A stretch of DNA of 64,000 nucleotides from Siderastrea radians. Its lineage: Eukaryota; Cnidaria; Anthozoa; Scleractinia; Rhizangiidae. Each line of letters opens with the position of its first letter. Positions within the stretch are counted from its first letter, which is position 1. The notes below the pieces were generated by a model, which was not told the DNA's origin, did not search any database, and saw nothing but the letters and a program-made list of their open reading frames with translations. The stretch spans positions 6,078,366 to 6,142,365 of the forward strand of contig OZ024892.1 of the NCBI GenBank assembly GCA_964017195.1, written 5' to 3'. Shown piece after piece: positions 49,501 through 60,961 of the stretch. The position numbers and the translations under genes are program-made.

Positions 49501-52500
49501 CCGGTCTTGTCAGTGGACGCTTCACCCCAAAAGTTTCACAAAATGAATGGCAAAGTTTCGCAGCAAAGGTGCGGTCTTGTCAGTGGATGCTTCACCGCAA
49601 AAGTTTCACAAAATGAATGGCAAAGTTTCGCAGCAAAGGTGCGGTCTTGTCAGTGGACACTTCACCGCAAAAAATTCACAAAATAAATTGCAAAGTTTCG
49701 CAGCAAAGGTCCGGTCTTGTCAGTGGATGCTTCACCGCAAAAGTTTCACAAAATGAATTGCAAAGTTTCGCGGCAAAGGTCTGGTCTTGTCAGTGGACGC
49801 TTCACCGCAAAAGTTTACAAAATGAATTGGAAAGTTTCGCAGCAAAGATGCGGTCTTGTCAGTGGATGCTTCACCGCAAAAGTTTCACAAAATGAATTGC
49901 AAAGTTTCGCAGCAAAGCTCCGGTCTTGTCAGTGGACGCTTCACCGCAAAAGTTTCACAAAATGAATTGCAAAGTTTCGCAGCAAAGGTGCGGTCTTGTC
50001 AGTGGGCGCTTCACCGCAAAAGTTTCACAAAATGAATTGCAAAGTTTCGCAGCAAAGCTCCGGTCTTGTCAGTGGACGCTTCACCGCAAAAGTTTCACAA
50101 AATGAATTGCATAGTTTCGCAGCAAAGGTCCGGTCTTGTCAGTGGACGCTTCACCGCAAAAGTTTCACAAAATGAATTGCAAAGTCTCGCAGCAAAGCTC
50201 CAGTCTTGTCAGTGGACGCTTCACCGCAAAAGTTTCACAAAATGAATTGCAAAGTTTCGCAGCAAAGGTCCAGTCTTGTCAGTGGACGCTTCACCGCAAA
50301 AGTTTCACAAAATGAATTGCAAAGTTTCGCGGCAAAGGTCTGGTCTTGTCAGTGGACGCTTCACCGCAAAAGTTTGCAAAATGAATTGGAAAGTTTCGCA
50401 GCAAAGATGCGGTCTTGTCAGTGGATGCTTCACCGCAAAAGTTTCACAAAATGAATTGCAAAGTTTCGCAGCAAAGCTCCGGTCTTGTCAGTGGACGCTT
50501 CACCGCAAAAGTTTCACAAAATGAATTGCAAAGTTTCGCAGTAAAGGTGCGGTCTTGTCAGTGGGCGCTTCACCGCAAAAGTTTCACAAAATGAATTGCA
50601 AAGTTTCGCAGCAAAGCTCCGGTCTTGTCAGTGGACGCTTCACCGCAAAAGTTTCACAAAATGAATTGCATAGTTTCGCAGCAAAGGTCCGGTCTTGTCA
50701 GTGGACGCTTCACCTCAAAAGTTTCACAAAATGAATTGCAAAGTTTCGCAGCAAAGGTCCAGTCTTGTCAGTGGACGCTTCACCGCAAAAGTTTCACAAA
50801 ATGAATTGCAAAGTTTCGCGGCAAAGGTCTGGCCTTGTCAGTGGACGCTTCACCGCAAAAGTTTCACAAAATGAATTGCAAAGTTTCGCAGCAAAGGTGC
50901 GGTCTTGTCAGTGGACGCTTCACCGCAAAAGTTTCACAAAATGAATTGCAAAGTTTCGCAGCAAAGCTCCGGTCTTGTCAGTAGACGCTTCACCGCAAAA
51001 GTTTCACAAAATGAATTGCAAAGTTTCGCAGCAGAGGTGCGGTCTTGTCAGTGGATGCTTCACCGCAAAAGTTTCACAAAATGAATTGCAAAGTTTCGCA
51101 GCAAAGCTCCGGTCTTGTCAGTAGACGCTTCCCCGCAAAAGTTTCACAAAATGAATTGCAAAGTTTCGCAGCAGAGGTGCGGTCTTGTCAGTGGATGCTT
51201 CACCGCAAAAGTTTCACAAAATGAATTGCAAAGTTTCGCAGCAAAGCTTCAGTCTTGTCAGTGGACACTTCACCGCAAAAAATTCACAAAATGAATTGCA
51301 GTCTCGCAGCAAAGGTCCGGTCTTGTCAGTGGATGCTTCACCGCAAAAGTTTCACAAAATGAATTGCAAGTTTCGCGGCAAAGGTCTGGTCTTGTCAGTG
51401 GACGTTTTACCGCAAAAGTTTCACAAAATGAATTGCAAAGTTTCGCAGCAAAGGTCCGGTCTTGTCAGTGGACGCGCCACCAGCGCAGCAAAGGTCTCGT
51501 AACGTTTCAGTAGACAGGGAAGGGTATTTAGTGCTTGAAATTTTAGGACAGAAACTTTTTTCTGCGGGAGTCACTGCGCAAGCCGCGTTTCACAAACTTT
51601 CGTTAGGGATTCGTTATATCGGGGTTACACTGCATGTATGTCAGTTTGCTTGACAAGCGCGACGAACGCGACAAACGCGCGAGATAATATTCTGTACTTT
51701 AGAATTCGCGCGCGCGAATTAAAGATATTCTTCAGCCGGAGATTTTGCTCATCTTGCGAAGAGCGCGCGATAGCTACTAATTAGAAAATGCACACTTTAG
51801 GACAAGAAAATGCTATTATTTGATTTCTCAAAATCCAAAATATATACGGTGCCTTCAAATACACGATGCTATCAATGCTTATACAGCTGGCGATAGCCTT
51901 TCTTCGCTTTTAAATTCAAAGTGATCGGTTAATTTGGCGATCAACCAATGTAAACGGAACTGAATAAAGAAAACTGAAAAAGCGTATCTTTATTACCCAG
52001 ATGACGCCCTAGAATACTATAATGTGAAAACAAGCCTACTTTATACGATTCGAGTCCCTACCATTCCTGAGATATTGCAGCCGGTAGATTTTAAGCGGTT
52101 TTGAGAGACGCCCCTTCGAATCTTGCTCATTAGTGTGCTAAATCAAACAAAAATATCAATTTCATTTCTTGAAAGCTCCCGAGTCGGTAACGGACAACCT
52201 AAAAAGAATCCTTAGCCACTTACCTCCCCAAAATAGTAGAAATATACCAAAGCGTCCATCTCTTCATGTTCTATGGGCAGTAGTTCGCCGGAGTAAAAAA
52301 TTTTAACGACATCAACCGCTACGTTATTGCTAAGAGTACTGGATACGTTGCATGCGCACTATCGTTTCGCAATTCAAAATTTACTGGTCGTCCTCTAGTT
52401 GACAGCAAAACAAAGGGTACCGACAAAGCGAAACAATATTTCACTAATTGCGAAGTTAAACATTAAATCACGCCGCGTGACATCCTCACGTTTTGCCAGC

Positions 52501-52702
52501 TATAATAACAACAGTTCGTCACGCCAACCGGAAGAGTTAATTTTTCCAGCCATAGAATAATTTGGTAAACACAGACCCAGCAAGCTTTCGGTAATAGCAA
52601 ATTGCCAGCAAGATTTCTATGCCAGTTGACAAGTTGCCAGCCAGCTCATGATGACCCTGCAGAACGGTTATTTTGCAAGAACGGCTCCGTCGAGTACTCC
52701 TG
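46526..52702. mobile_element. 6.2-kb DNA transposon with 6-bp TSD carrying a satellite
   Basis: The element begins CAGGAGTAC and ends GTACTCCTG, a perfect 9-base inverted repeat, and is flanked by the direct duplication ATTCTA (46520-46525 and 52703-52708). Subterminal regions on both sides are rich in GCCAGCAAG/TTGCCAGCC words, continuing the terminal symmetry more loosely. No transposase was recognised, so it is non-autonomous. About two thirds of its length is a 70-bp satellite array. A paralogous uninterrupted target lies at 46115-46335. The family is uncertain; a 6-bp duplication is compatible with several superfamilies. Confidence 0.82.
47388..51480. repeat. 70-bp satellite array, about 58 units
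   Basis: Head-to-tail copies of a 70-base unit containing CTTGTCAGTGGACGCTTCAC, CGCAAAAGTTTCACAAAATG and AATTGCAAAGTTTCGCAGCA, followed by a variable AAGGTCCGGT/AAGCTCCGGT/AAGGTGCGGT/AAGGTCTGGT decamer. Variant types recur in blocks (for example 49,600-49,960 resembles 50,210-50,520), showing higher-order amplification. Long open frames across it are by-products: 70 is not a multiple of three, so each frame cycles through all three phases every 210 bases. Confidence 0.95.
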
Positions 52703-53064
52703 ATTCTAAATCTGTTGCAAAGCGCTCATTCGAAATTAGACACAGGCTGAAAAATCGCCTTGTCTTTCGGTGGTAAACATGTACACCCAAACAAATCACC
52801 AAAAACATTCTAAGGAAGAATGGAAATTAACATTTCAAACAACAAATCCATTTACTGTAATTTGACGTCATCACTGCTAAGGAAGACGAAAAACAGAGCA
52901 AAGAACAAACCTCGTGCTGTACGCCATGAAAGGGATCAAACATTTCATTGGTCAGAAAAATCCCGTGTCATATTTCGTATACACTGGCATATTTTCTAAA
53001 TAACACTCAACTCGACTAGAAAGAACCTCAGGGTCCACCCAGCTACCGTTGCGAGAGCACAAAC
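52703..53064. other. target-site continuation and upstream region of the next gene
   Basis: The first ~130 bases are the right half of the duplicated segment described at 46115-46335. The remainder lies directly upstream of the ATG at 53065; no core promoter motif stands out. Confidence 0.45.
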
Positions 53065-53799
53065 ATGGCGTTATCGCTGAAAACTATCTTTCTTGTGCTG
53101 GGCCATTTAATACTGTGCAGTTTTCAGCCATCGAGTGCCAGTCGCGGGCGTGAAAATGAGAAATGCGGTGAAAAAAGGTTTTACTGTCCAACGAATGGTA
53201 AATGTTTTGATCGAGAGCTGCGATGCAACTCGGCGACGGTCTGCTTGGATTCCAACGGTAAAGAGGCGAAATGCTATGAAAGTAGCACTGCTGGGATGTA
53301 CGAGTACTACAGGAAAGAATCGCCAATTACAAGCGGAAGCTCTAGTCGGAAGAAACGAAGCGTCTCAAATTTGAAACATTGGTTTGTGGAGTACCGTGGC
53401 TTTGTGTACGAGTTTGGCAAGGCTGGCTTTCAACAACTCGACATCAACGATCCAAACTATAAGTATGGCCCTGGAAGAGAAAAGGTTCTCAAAGAAGAGT
53501 TAAAAGGGACCAGCAGATGCACGACAAAACAAGTACGAGGATTCAGTGAGAATTGGGAAAAGGCGAATCCCAAGTATCACCTAATCGCAAACAACTGTCA
53601 GGACTTCGTTAAAGCATTACTGCAAGAGCTTGAAAGTAATTGTCCCAGCAGGGTGAGAAGGCAAGATGAAGACAAAGAAAGTTTGAAAGCTCAGTGTTCC
53701 ATCAATTCTGCAGGCCTGTCCTCTGTCTTCTCCTTTAACTGGAAGCTTTACGCTTTCTTGACTTCGCTGATCGCATTCGCCATCTTCGACATGATATGA
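53065..53799 (+). CDS. secreted protein with His/Cys thiol-enzyme-like domain
   Basis: 244 residues in one exon. A signal peptide (about 1-25) is followed by a six-Cys cluster (C34-C70) resembling an LDL-receptor class A module. Next come a furin-type site RKKR (95-98) and a domain with H105 (KHWFVEYRG), GPGREKV, and C178 in LIANNCQDFVKALL. His early and Cys in an N-x-C-x-D-F motif is the layout of LRAT/PPPDE/NlpC-like papain-fold enzymes; catalysis is inference. A second basic site RVRR lies at 196-199, and a C-terminal hydrophobic segment (224-242) may be a GPI signal or membrane anchor. Two damaged relatives lie downstream. Confidence 0.7.
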   Translation: MALSLKTIFLVLGHLILCSFQPSSASRGRENEKCGEKRFYCPTNGKCFDRELRCNSATVCLDSNGKEAKCYESSTAGMYEYYRKESPITSGSSSRKKRSVSNLKHWFVEYRGFVYEFGKAGFQQLDINDPNYKYGPGREKVLKEELKGTSRCTTKQVRGFSENWEKANPKYHLIANNCQDFVKALLQELESNCPSRVRRQDEDKESLKAQCSINSAGLSSVFSFNWKLYAFLTSLIAFAIFDMI

Positions 53800-55219
53800 A
53801 CTGATAATCAACTGGGCGTTGTTTGGTATTTGCACTCTTAAGTTAACATAGCTCAGTCTTTCATCATAAAAGCATAGTCAGGACTGAATTTTCACGTAAT
53901 ACGAGTGTAAACTAAACCGATAAGGTATCCGCAAAAAACGTTTCCACTGTATTTAAGAACACAACAATCGGTCAATTTCACGGGGACCTCTCTGGGATTA
54001 TCATTAATTAGACGGATTCAGTAGTGAAGCATTGTTAGAAACTGGAATGTGTATCTGTATACAACGGCTAAGATTTTCCCTTTCCGATTTGTGTCTAGCC
54101 TGTTGTTGATTTTAGAGAAAACATTTATAGAGACGGCTCGCACCGTTCTCATTTCCGTAAGAAAAATAAAGTTTGTAGGTTCTACTAGCAGCTGTGAAAT
54201 GTCGAAAGAAGGCTTCATCCGTGATTGTGAGATCTTGCAATTTCCCGGAAAGAAAATTGTTTGTTTGTGTTTTTTCCTAGAAATAGATGCAGGGTTAAAA
54301 CGTCCTCTTAAACTGTTGGACTCTAAAAGTGTTTAATCGATCATGACTGTATTTTTGTCTCTTTTAGGATAACAACGTTTAAATTAAGAAAGCATTTAAG
54401 ACCATCTTAACACCAAATTTGTTATTGGTGAAGTTTAAAATAAAATTGTCTGTGCTGTTGCTGTGGAGGTTGTTTCTTAATAAGGCTGATGAATTAACCA
54501 ACTTGAAAAAGTCGGAGAAACGGTCAGAACTTCTAACTGAGAAACAAAGATATATATTTTTAACAACGAAAGATATTGCAACGCGATCTTCTGGGTTAAA
54601 TTTCGAACTCAAGAAATCATAGCTGAGAATTCTCACTGATAACATTTAGCGGAAGTCATTTTGTTTTGGCTGATTAGGTTCACCGTCAGTGCATAAGAAT
54701 CAATTCAAAATGGTCATGTTTGCATTAACTGGCCGAAATTCTCGTATAAACCAAGTAAAAAAAGATAATTTAAAATCAGTTGTCAATTGTGATAATTGCA
54801 GGTCTTGCTATAAAAGAACAGAGTAAATCTGCAGTTTTAGCGTATAATATGAGTTTGTAATGACCCGTCACCTTCCCACGAAAGTCTGAGACGACTGCCG
54901 AAACGAACTGCTGGGTGCCCCTGTTTAGTTGTTGAATTTAGAGAAATTTTTGAAAAGAAGTGTTCAAACCGCGTTTATTTCTGGAGAAAAATAACGTTTG
55001 CAATATATTAACAAAAGAAAGCTTCAATATCCGCAATTGTCACATCTTGCAATTTCCCGGAAAGACGGAAAGTAAACTATTTGCTTTGTTTTTGTGTCCT
55101 AAAATAGATGCCGGTGATGGACTTTAATAGTGTTCAATCATGACTTCATTATTGTTTGCTGTGTTAAATATATATGAAAAAGACCATATTGATTGAGACC
55201 GCAAGTGTTACTGGTGATG
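53800..55219. other. 3' region and spacer of the gene cluster
   Basis: Contains sequence (around 54,175-54,240, with TGAAATGTCGAAAGAAGGCT) that recurs near 55,515-55,570, showing that the duplicated unit of the cluster includes flanking non-coding DNA. No further gene was recognised. Confidence 0.45.
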
Positions 55220-55416
55220 TTTTTTCTCATTACTGCGCGAGCTTGAGAAATAACTGTCCCAACAGGGTGAGAAGGCAAAGTGAAAACAAAGAAAGTTTGA
55301 AAGCTCAGTGTCCCATCAATTCTGCCGGCTTGTCCTCTCTCTTCTTCTTTAATTGGAAGCTGTACACTTTGTTGATTCCGCTGATCGTATTCGCCATCTT
55401 CAACATGAACTGCTAA
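55220..55416 (+). pseudogene. truncated C-terminal copy of the 53065 gene
   Basis: Encodes only the region from NNCPNRVRRQ through the hydrophobic C-terminus (SSLFFFNWKLYTLLIPLIVF), clearly related to residues ~190-244 of the gene at 53065. The signal peptide, Cys cluster and catalytic-like domain are missing. Confidence 0.75.
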
Positions 55417-57062
55417 TAACAGGCGTCAACTGGGCGTTGTTTGGTATTTGCACTCTTGAGTTGAAGTCCTTCTTCATCGCGTCGAAATATCGGCCAGGGT
55501 CTACTAGAGGGTTCTACTAGCAGCTTTGAAATGTCAAAAGAAGTCTTCATCCGTGATTGTGAATCTTGCAATTTCTTGGGAGGAAAACTGTTTGTTTTCT
55601 TTTTTCCTAGAGATAGATGCAGGGGATAAACGGTCTTTTTAAACTGTTGGACCTTAATAGTGTTTGAACACGACTGCATTTTCAGCTTTTTTAGTACCAA
55701 TGCTTTAATTTAAGTTTAGTGTGAAATACCATCTTAGCTTTGCAAATTTGGCAATGATGAAAATTGTCTGTGCTCTCACCGTGGTAGCTTTTATAAGACT
55801 GATAAATTAATCAGCTTGAAGAAGGAGGAGAAACGGTAAAAAGTCAAAATCCAGGTAAGGAAGTTCAAGACTTTCTTGACCGAGTATCACAACGCAATCA
55901 CCCGGGTCAATTTTCGAATTCAGTAAATCTTGGTGAGGATTCTGACTGACAACGTTTAGCCGAGGTCATTTTGTTTTGGCTGATTTGGTTCTTTGTCAGA
56001 GAATCAATAAGAAATGGCCACATTTATGATAACTAGCTTAGATCCCTCTAATATTCTTCATAAGATGCAAGCCGATGCCAGCGATTCCCGATTGTTCATT
56101 TCTCTTTAGTTTGCCACGAGGATAGAAATTAATTAATTTAAAATCAGTTGTCAAGTGTAATAACTGCCTTGGTATATTAAAATGCTTAAATGACTGCAAC
56201 AAGTATAGCTATTGCTTGTATTAAATCATGTATGCACATCGCCGTCGCGATCTTAATGCAATATGCTGAAATCTGTCTTCAGTTCGACTTAATAGAAGCA
56301 TGAAGCGACACGCAATTCCGCTGCTTTTTAGCCGTTTGGCGTGATGTTCTGATTCTATTACTTTGAGACCGTTTCTAATGACGGTTTTCTCCGATTCTAT
56401 AACTTTGGGACCGTTTCTGAAGACGGTTTCTCAGAAACGGAGGAAATACTCATCTGACTGATACGCATGACCAAGCTGTCATTGAAACACTAGCTCTCCG
56501 CCTAAAAGGTTATTAGACTTATTAAGAGGTATTCAAAATAAACAGTCACGGTGAAAATCCTAGGTGTCTCTCCAGAATTCCACATCTTCCTTCTCCGCGA
56601 AAAACTCGTTAACTTTATATTTTGGTTACAATATGCAATGACGGTCAACTGAAATGTTGATTGAAACTCCCATCCAAACGTACAAATAGTCTCCTGTTAG
56701 AATAATGTTTTGATGACGATAATACCGAGACAAAAATCAAATACGTCACACTTAATGGAACCACTACAAAATGCAACAAATAAAACGAATTTAGTATGAA
56801 AATGACGAGTTCGTTGCACTTGACTTCATCGTGCTTTGCCTCGTAGGCACCTCGCGAGTTCGTGAATGCCGCAACATTGTTTTGGGCGAGAAGCTTCTGG
56901 AAGAAAAGTAAAGCAAAGAATAACAAAGGAAGAATTAAGGGGGTGGAGTTTACGATTGATTGGATAGTGACCTTTACTGTCATTAGGTATGCACTTGTAA
57001 ATAATACACAACCAAACTAGAATGATCCACAGCCTCCCGACCTATGCTGGAGTGATGCCCTA
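55417..57062. other. spacer, no gene seen
   Basis: Contains the duplicated non-coding segment near 55,515-55,570. From 56,330 to 56,460 there are short repeats around GACCGTTTCTAATGACGG and GACCGTTTCTGAAGACGG. No coding region recognised. Confidence 0.4.
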
Positions 57063-57835
57063 GTGATGGAGTTATCACTGAAAGCTCTCTGTTTCATTTT
57101 AGGCTATTTTACTCTGTGCAGTTTCCACTTTTCGAGTGCCAGTCGCGGGTTGGAAAATGAGAGATGCAGTAGCAACGGAACGGTTTTTACTGTCCTACGA
57201 ATGGTAAATGTTTCGATCGGACGCTGCGATGCACCTCGGCGTCGGTCTGCTTGGATTCCAGAGGGAAAGAGGCGAAATGCCATGAAAGCAACAATGGGAA
57301 GTACAAGTACTTCAAGAAGGAGTCACTACTTTCAAGCAGCAGCTCTAGTCGGAAGAAACGAAGCGTCTCAAATTTGAAACATTGGGTTTGTGGAGTACCG
57401 TGGCTTTGTGTACGAGTTTGGCGCCGCTGGCTATCAAGAGCTCGACATAAACGATCCAAACTATAAGTATGGTCCTGGGAGAGAAAAGGTTCTTAAGCAA
57501 GAGTTAAAAGGAACCAGCAGATGCACGAGAAAACAAGTACGAGGATTCATTACCAAGTGGCAAAAGGCGAATCCCAAGTACGATCTGAGCTAATCGCAAA
57601 CAACTGTCAGGACTTCACTAGAGCATTAATGAGAGAGCTTGGAAACAACTGTCCCAGCAGGGTGAGAAGGCACGATGAAGGCAGTCAGCCGGGACCTGAA
57701 GCCCCATCTGATGAAAGTTTGAAAGCTCAGTGTTCCATCAATGCCGCCACCTTGTCGTCAATCTGTGCCTCTAACTGGAAGTTGTCAGCTTTGTTGGGTC
57801 CACTGATGGCTTTCGCCATGTTCTATATGAACTGA
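57063..57835 (+). pseudogene. frameshifted full-length paralogue of the 53065 gene
   Basis: All parts of the 53065 protein can be found here but in several frames: signal peptide and start of the Cys cluster (from 57066), then after a shift near 57,170-57,250 the RKKR site region, after another near 57,390 the VEYRGFVYEFG segment, and after a third near 57,590 ANNCQDFTRALMRELGNNC and the C-terminal hydrophobic tail. The last part has an insertion (GSQPGPEAPSD) absent in the intact gene. At least three frame breaks make it a pseudogene unless introns or assembly errors explain them. Confidence 0.75.
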
Positions 57836-58087
57836 TCATGACAACATCAACTGAAATCTGAAAGATTTATTCTGCATTTCGATTCTTGAGTTCACAAACA
57901 TTTTGTCTTCCCTCATCGAAGCATAATCAAGACTGAATTTTCGTCAGCTTGTAGAAGAGTGAGATAGATATCCGCAGTAGTAGTCCGTTCGGTAAGAACC
58001 AATCGGCCAAAATTTCAGACACCTTTCTGGAACTAATTAGCAACTCTGCAGTAGGGTTAGTAAATATTAAAAATGTGAATGTATTTG

Positions 58088-58800
58088 GAGGGTGGTATTG
58101 GGTTTTTCGGTTTCGCGGTTTTGGTCACTTTCGAGATCGGTTTCTCGGTTTTTGCACTAAAAGTCACCGGTTTTGGTATCCACTGCGGTTTTCGGTTTTT
58201 GCCTTTTTTACATTCAGGTTTCGATTTTTATGAACAAAAAAAGAAGTTATTGGGTTTTTGTTATTCGCTTCTCTTCTAGTTCCTAGGCCTCTTCATTTCA
58301 CCTCGGTCACTCCGTTTTGGACCGTTTTGGGTAACGTCGGCCGGCACGTCAATGCCTGTGATCAAGTTGTGAGCCATCAACGGGATTCGCGGTCAGTTTC
58401 GAGTCATCAAGCGCAAATGATCAGTATTAAAATACTGAGTAAGGTGGATAATTGTGCAAAGATCTTGCGAGCAGTTGGCGCATTGTGCGAAGCTTTCTGA
58501 GTTCATTACAAAGGTTTCACCTTCATACGAGACGAAGACAATGGATAAAGCGATTGCTTTGGCTGAACATTGCAAAAATTTCCTTCGGGATAATGCGCAC
58601 CAAATCCGCGCTGCAAGCAGTATAACAGGGGCACTGAATGGTCCATTAGGCCAATATTTTGGTGTTGTATCAAGGGTTGAGGGATTTAAAATTACGAATT
58701 TTCGGTTTATCCTTATTCTCAGCGATTTTTCGGTTTTCATCGGTTTTGGGGGAATTTTTGGCCGGTTTTCCGGTTTCTGATAGGCCCCAATGCCCCCCTC
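58088..58800. mobile_element. probable non-autonomous DNA element
   Basis: GAGGGTGGTATTGGG at the left end is mirrored by CCCCAATGCCCCCCTC at the right, bounding ~710 bp whose two subterminal regions are filled with CGGTTTT-type words. No target duplication was identified with certainty and no transposase is seen. Confidence 0.5.
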
Positions 58801-59191
58801 TAGTTGCATATTAGATACACCTCGGATGCACGTGTATAGTTCTTCAGTTTAGAGAAAATATTTGAAGAGACGATTCGATTCGTCTTCATGCCTCCAGGAA
58901 AAATAAAGTTTGAAGCTTACATTGAGTAGGTGTGATGTCTCAAACGAAACTTCATCTGTGTTCACGAGATTTTTGTCTTTTCTTAGAAATAGATACAGGT
59001 GATCAACGGTTTTTTTTAATGTCTAGATCAGTTCAGTAGTGTTCAATCATGACTTTATTGCAAATTAACTGTCACATTGTTTGGGGTATTTGCTTGGACA
59101 TGTAAAAATCATATTAAACATACCCGTGCAGGCACACAAACTGAATAAAGGTCTGAGAACAAATTTTCCACAAATCAGTGACAACTGTTTG

Positions 59192-59310
59192 TTTGACGAT
59201 CCATCTACACCAAGCAAATTTCACATACGACAAACTTCTTTTAACAAATGAAAGCTGGGTCGTCAGAAAATTTGCCTTAGGAAATTTGTTTGTATAGATG
59301 GGTCGTCAAA
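59192..59310. mobile_element. 119-bp palindromic MITE
   Basis: TTTGACGATCCATCTACACC at the left mirrors the right-hand GTATAGATGGGTCGTCAAA with a few mismatches; inner AAATTT arms also pair. Non-coding. Confidence 0.6.
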
Positions 59311-60732
59311 GAAAATTTGTCAATGATTTGTAGAAAACCATCTCGGGCAATTCATAGGGTCAATATACCATTTCTGCGCTTATGTGAACCAGTTTATTTC
59401 ATGAATGGAAAAGGAATAATGCTTGGAATGATCTCATATCAACTACAAATGAGCATGACAGAATCCTTCAGCAATTAAAAAAAATAAAAAGTATATAAAA
59501 AAGGTCCGATCTGAAAAGGGTTTGACATCCTAAGCTGTGCCGAACCACCTAACTTATGAGGGTTCAAAAACGCTATTGCTATTGGAGGTACAAAAAAAGT
59601 ATCGCTAATAATTTCGCAAAGCCTAAAGTTTCTTCAAGAGATTAGTTTTCTTCCTTAAATTTAACTTTCTATTGCTGCAATATTAAGCAACAATTTCCAG
59701 CAAATCACATTTTCCACGCTGAGTGCTCCTGAAGATTTACGATCCAAGCGACCACTTCGAGGGGTGAATTACAGCCAGGAAATATTCTTTGAACACCTGG
59801 GTCTGCATAGTGCAATTACGTTTTTCCTTATACGAAAGTTATCGAACTTTACAGTGGCCACAATGGAAACGCTAACCAGAAAATTTCAAGGTGTTGTTTC
59901 ATACGTAGCTTTCTGCTTACGCGTCTGGAATTAGAATTCCCTCTTCCATTTCCGTGTTGTGGGAGTGACATCCGAACGCAGTGAGGCAACTGGAGCTATA
60001 GTCTGTTCAGTAAACACATACTAATCGCCCATAATCCTAGGGACCTTTCTGGGTGTAATTATCGATTCAGTAGTCTAGTAATTATTAGCTTTCTCTGGAC
60101 CCACTTATAATACTTGAAAACGATCATGATTTGGAGCACAGCTATGAGATATTGTACTTATTTACAGCTAAAAGGACACGTATACCAACATTTGTGAGTT
60201 TTTGTCGGTCCCAGCTTTATCTTTCTGTTTCGCCTTGTGGTGACGTTCATCATTATTATCATCATGATCATCATCACGGTTGTCGTCGTCGTCATACTCG
60301 TCATCTGTATTTAATAACAGAGTCACATTCAATTAAAAAAGGGGCCTTCTAAGGAGGCCCTTGAATTACATAAGCTAAGAAAGCCCGCGTAACATCTAAC
60401 AAAGTAATTCAAAATGCTACATATATCATTTATTCTGTGACGGTCAGCCTCCTTCATTCCCCCCATTAACATACCCAAACACCCTTGTGTGTAGAACAAA
60501 GTGCATAATTTAAAATTGGAAAGGGGTGGGGTGGGGGGGTGGTTAAATATTGAAGTAAGCTTTTTTTTGGCCTCACTTAAAAACGAACGTGGTTTTTGGC
60601 ACGGATATTTTATATTGCACTTATTGCAGCTAAATAGACACGTATTCCAACAATTGTGAGTCAGCTACTAAGCTGCGTCAATCGAACACACTTTGAAAAG
60701 GATTTAGAGTCCTTTGAATACGAACCATAAAC
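59311..60732. other. spacer upstream of lectin gene
   Basis: No clear gene. Around 60,190-60,250 a short segment (GGTCCCAGCTTTATCTTTCTG, trimmed) resembles the start of the lectin exon at 60,733 and may be a decayed duplicate of it. Confidence 0.35.
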
Positions 60733-60961
60733 ATGTTTCCTCGTCCAAGCTTCATGTTTCTGTTTTGCCTTTTGGTGTCGATTGTCTTTTCTAACGGTCA
60801 GCCTCCAAATCCCAGCGCCAAGCTACCCACAAAAGCTAAACCTCAAGTAGTTGAACAGAGCTTTGTGGTAAACAATAACTGCGGTCTGGCGAAAGCTGAG
60901 GGAGAAATGATGGCTCATATCAAAGCCAAAGTTGATTTCATCGCCAAGCAATGCAAAAATG
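60733..60961 (+). CDS. C-type lectin gene, exon 1
   Basis: Begins with a signal peptide (FMFLFCLLVSIVFSNG), then a short Pro/Lys-rich stretch and a helix containing NNNCGLAKAEGEMMAHIKAK. It is followed by a consensus donor GTAGGT at 60962. The hydrophobic start indicates secretion. A middle exon may lie near 61,090-61,190 after TTACAG, but its boundaries and phase are not certain. The carbohydrate-recognition exon follows at 62456. Confidence 0.6.

Noticed and set aside
47658..51502. Many 60-105-codon frames in the satellite
   Set aside because: They arise because the 70-bp unit cycles through all three phases; no start context or family.
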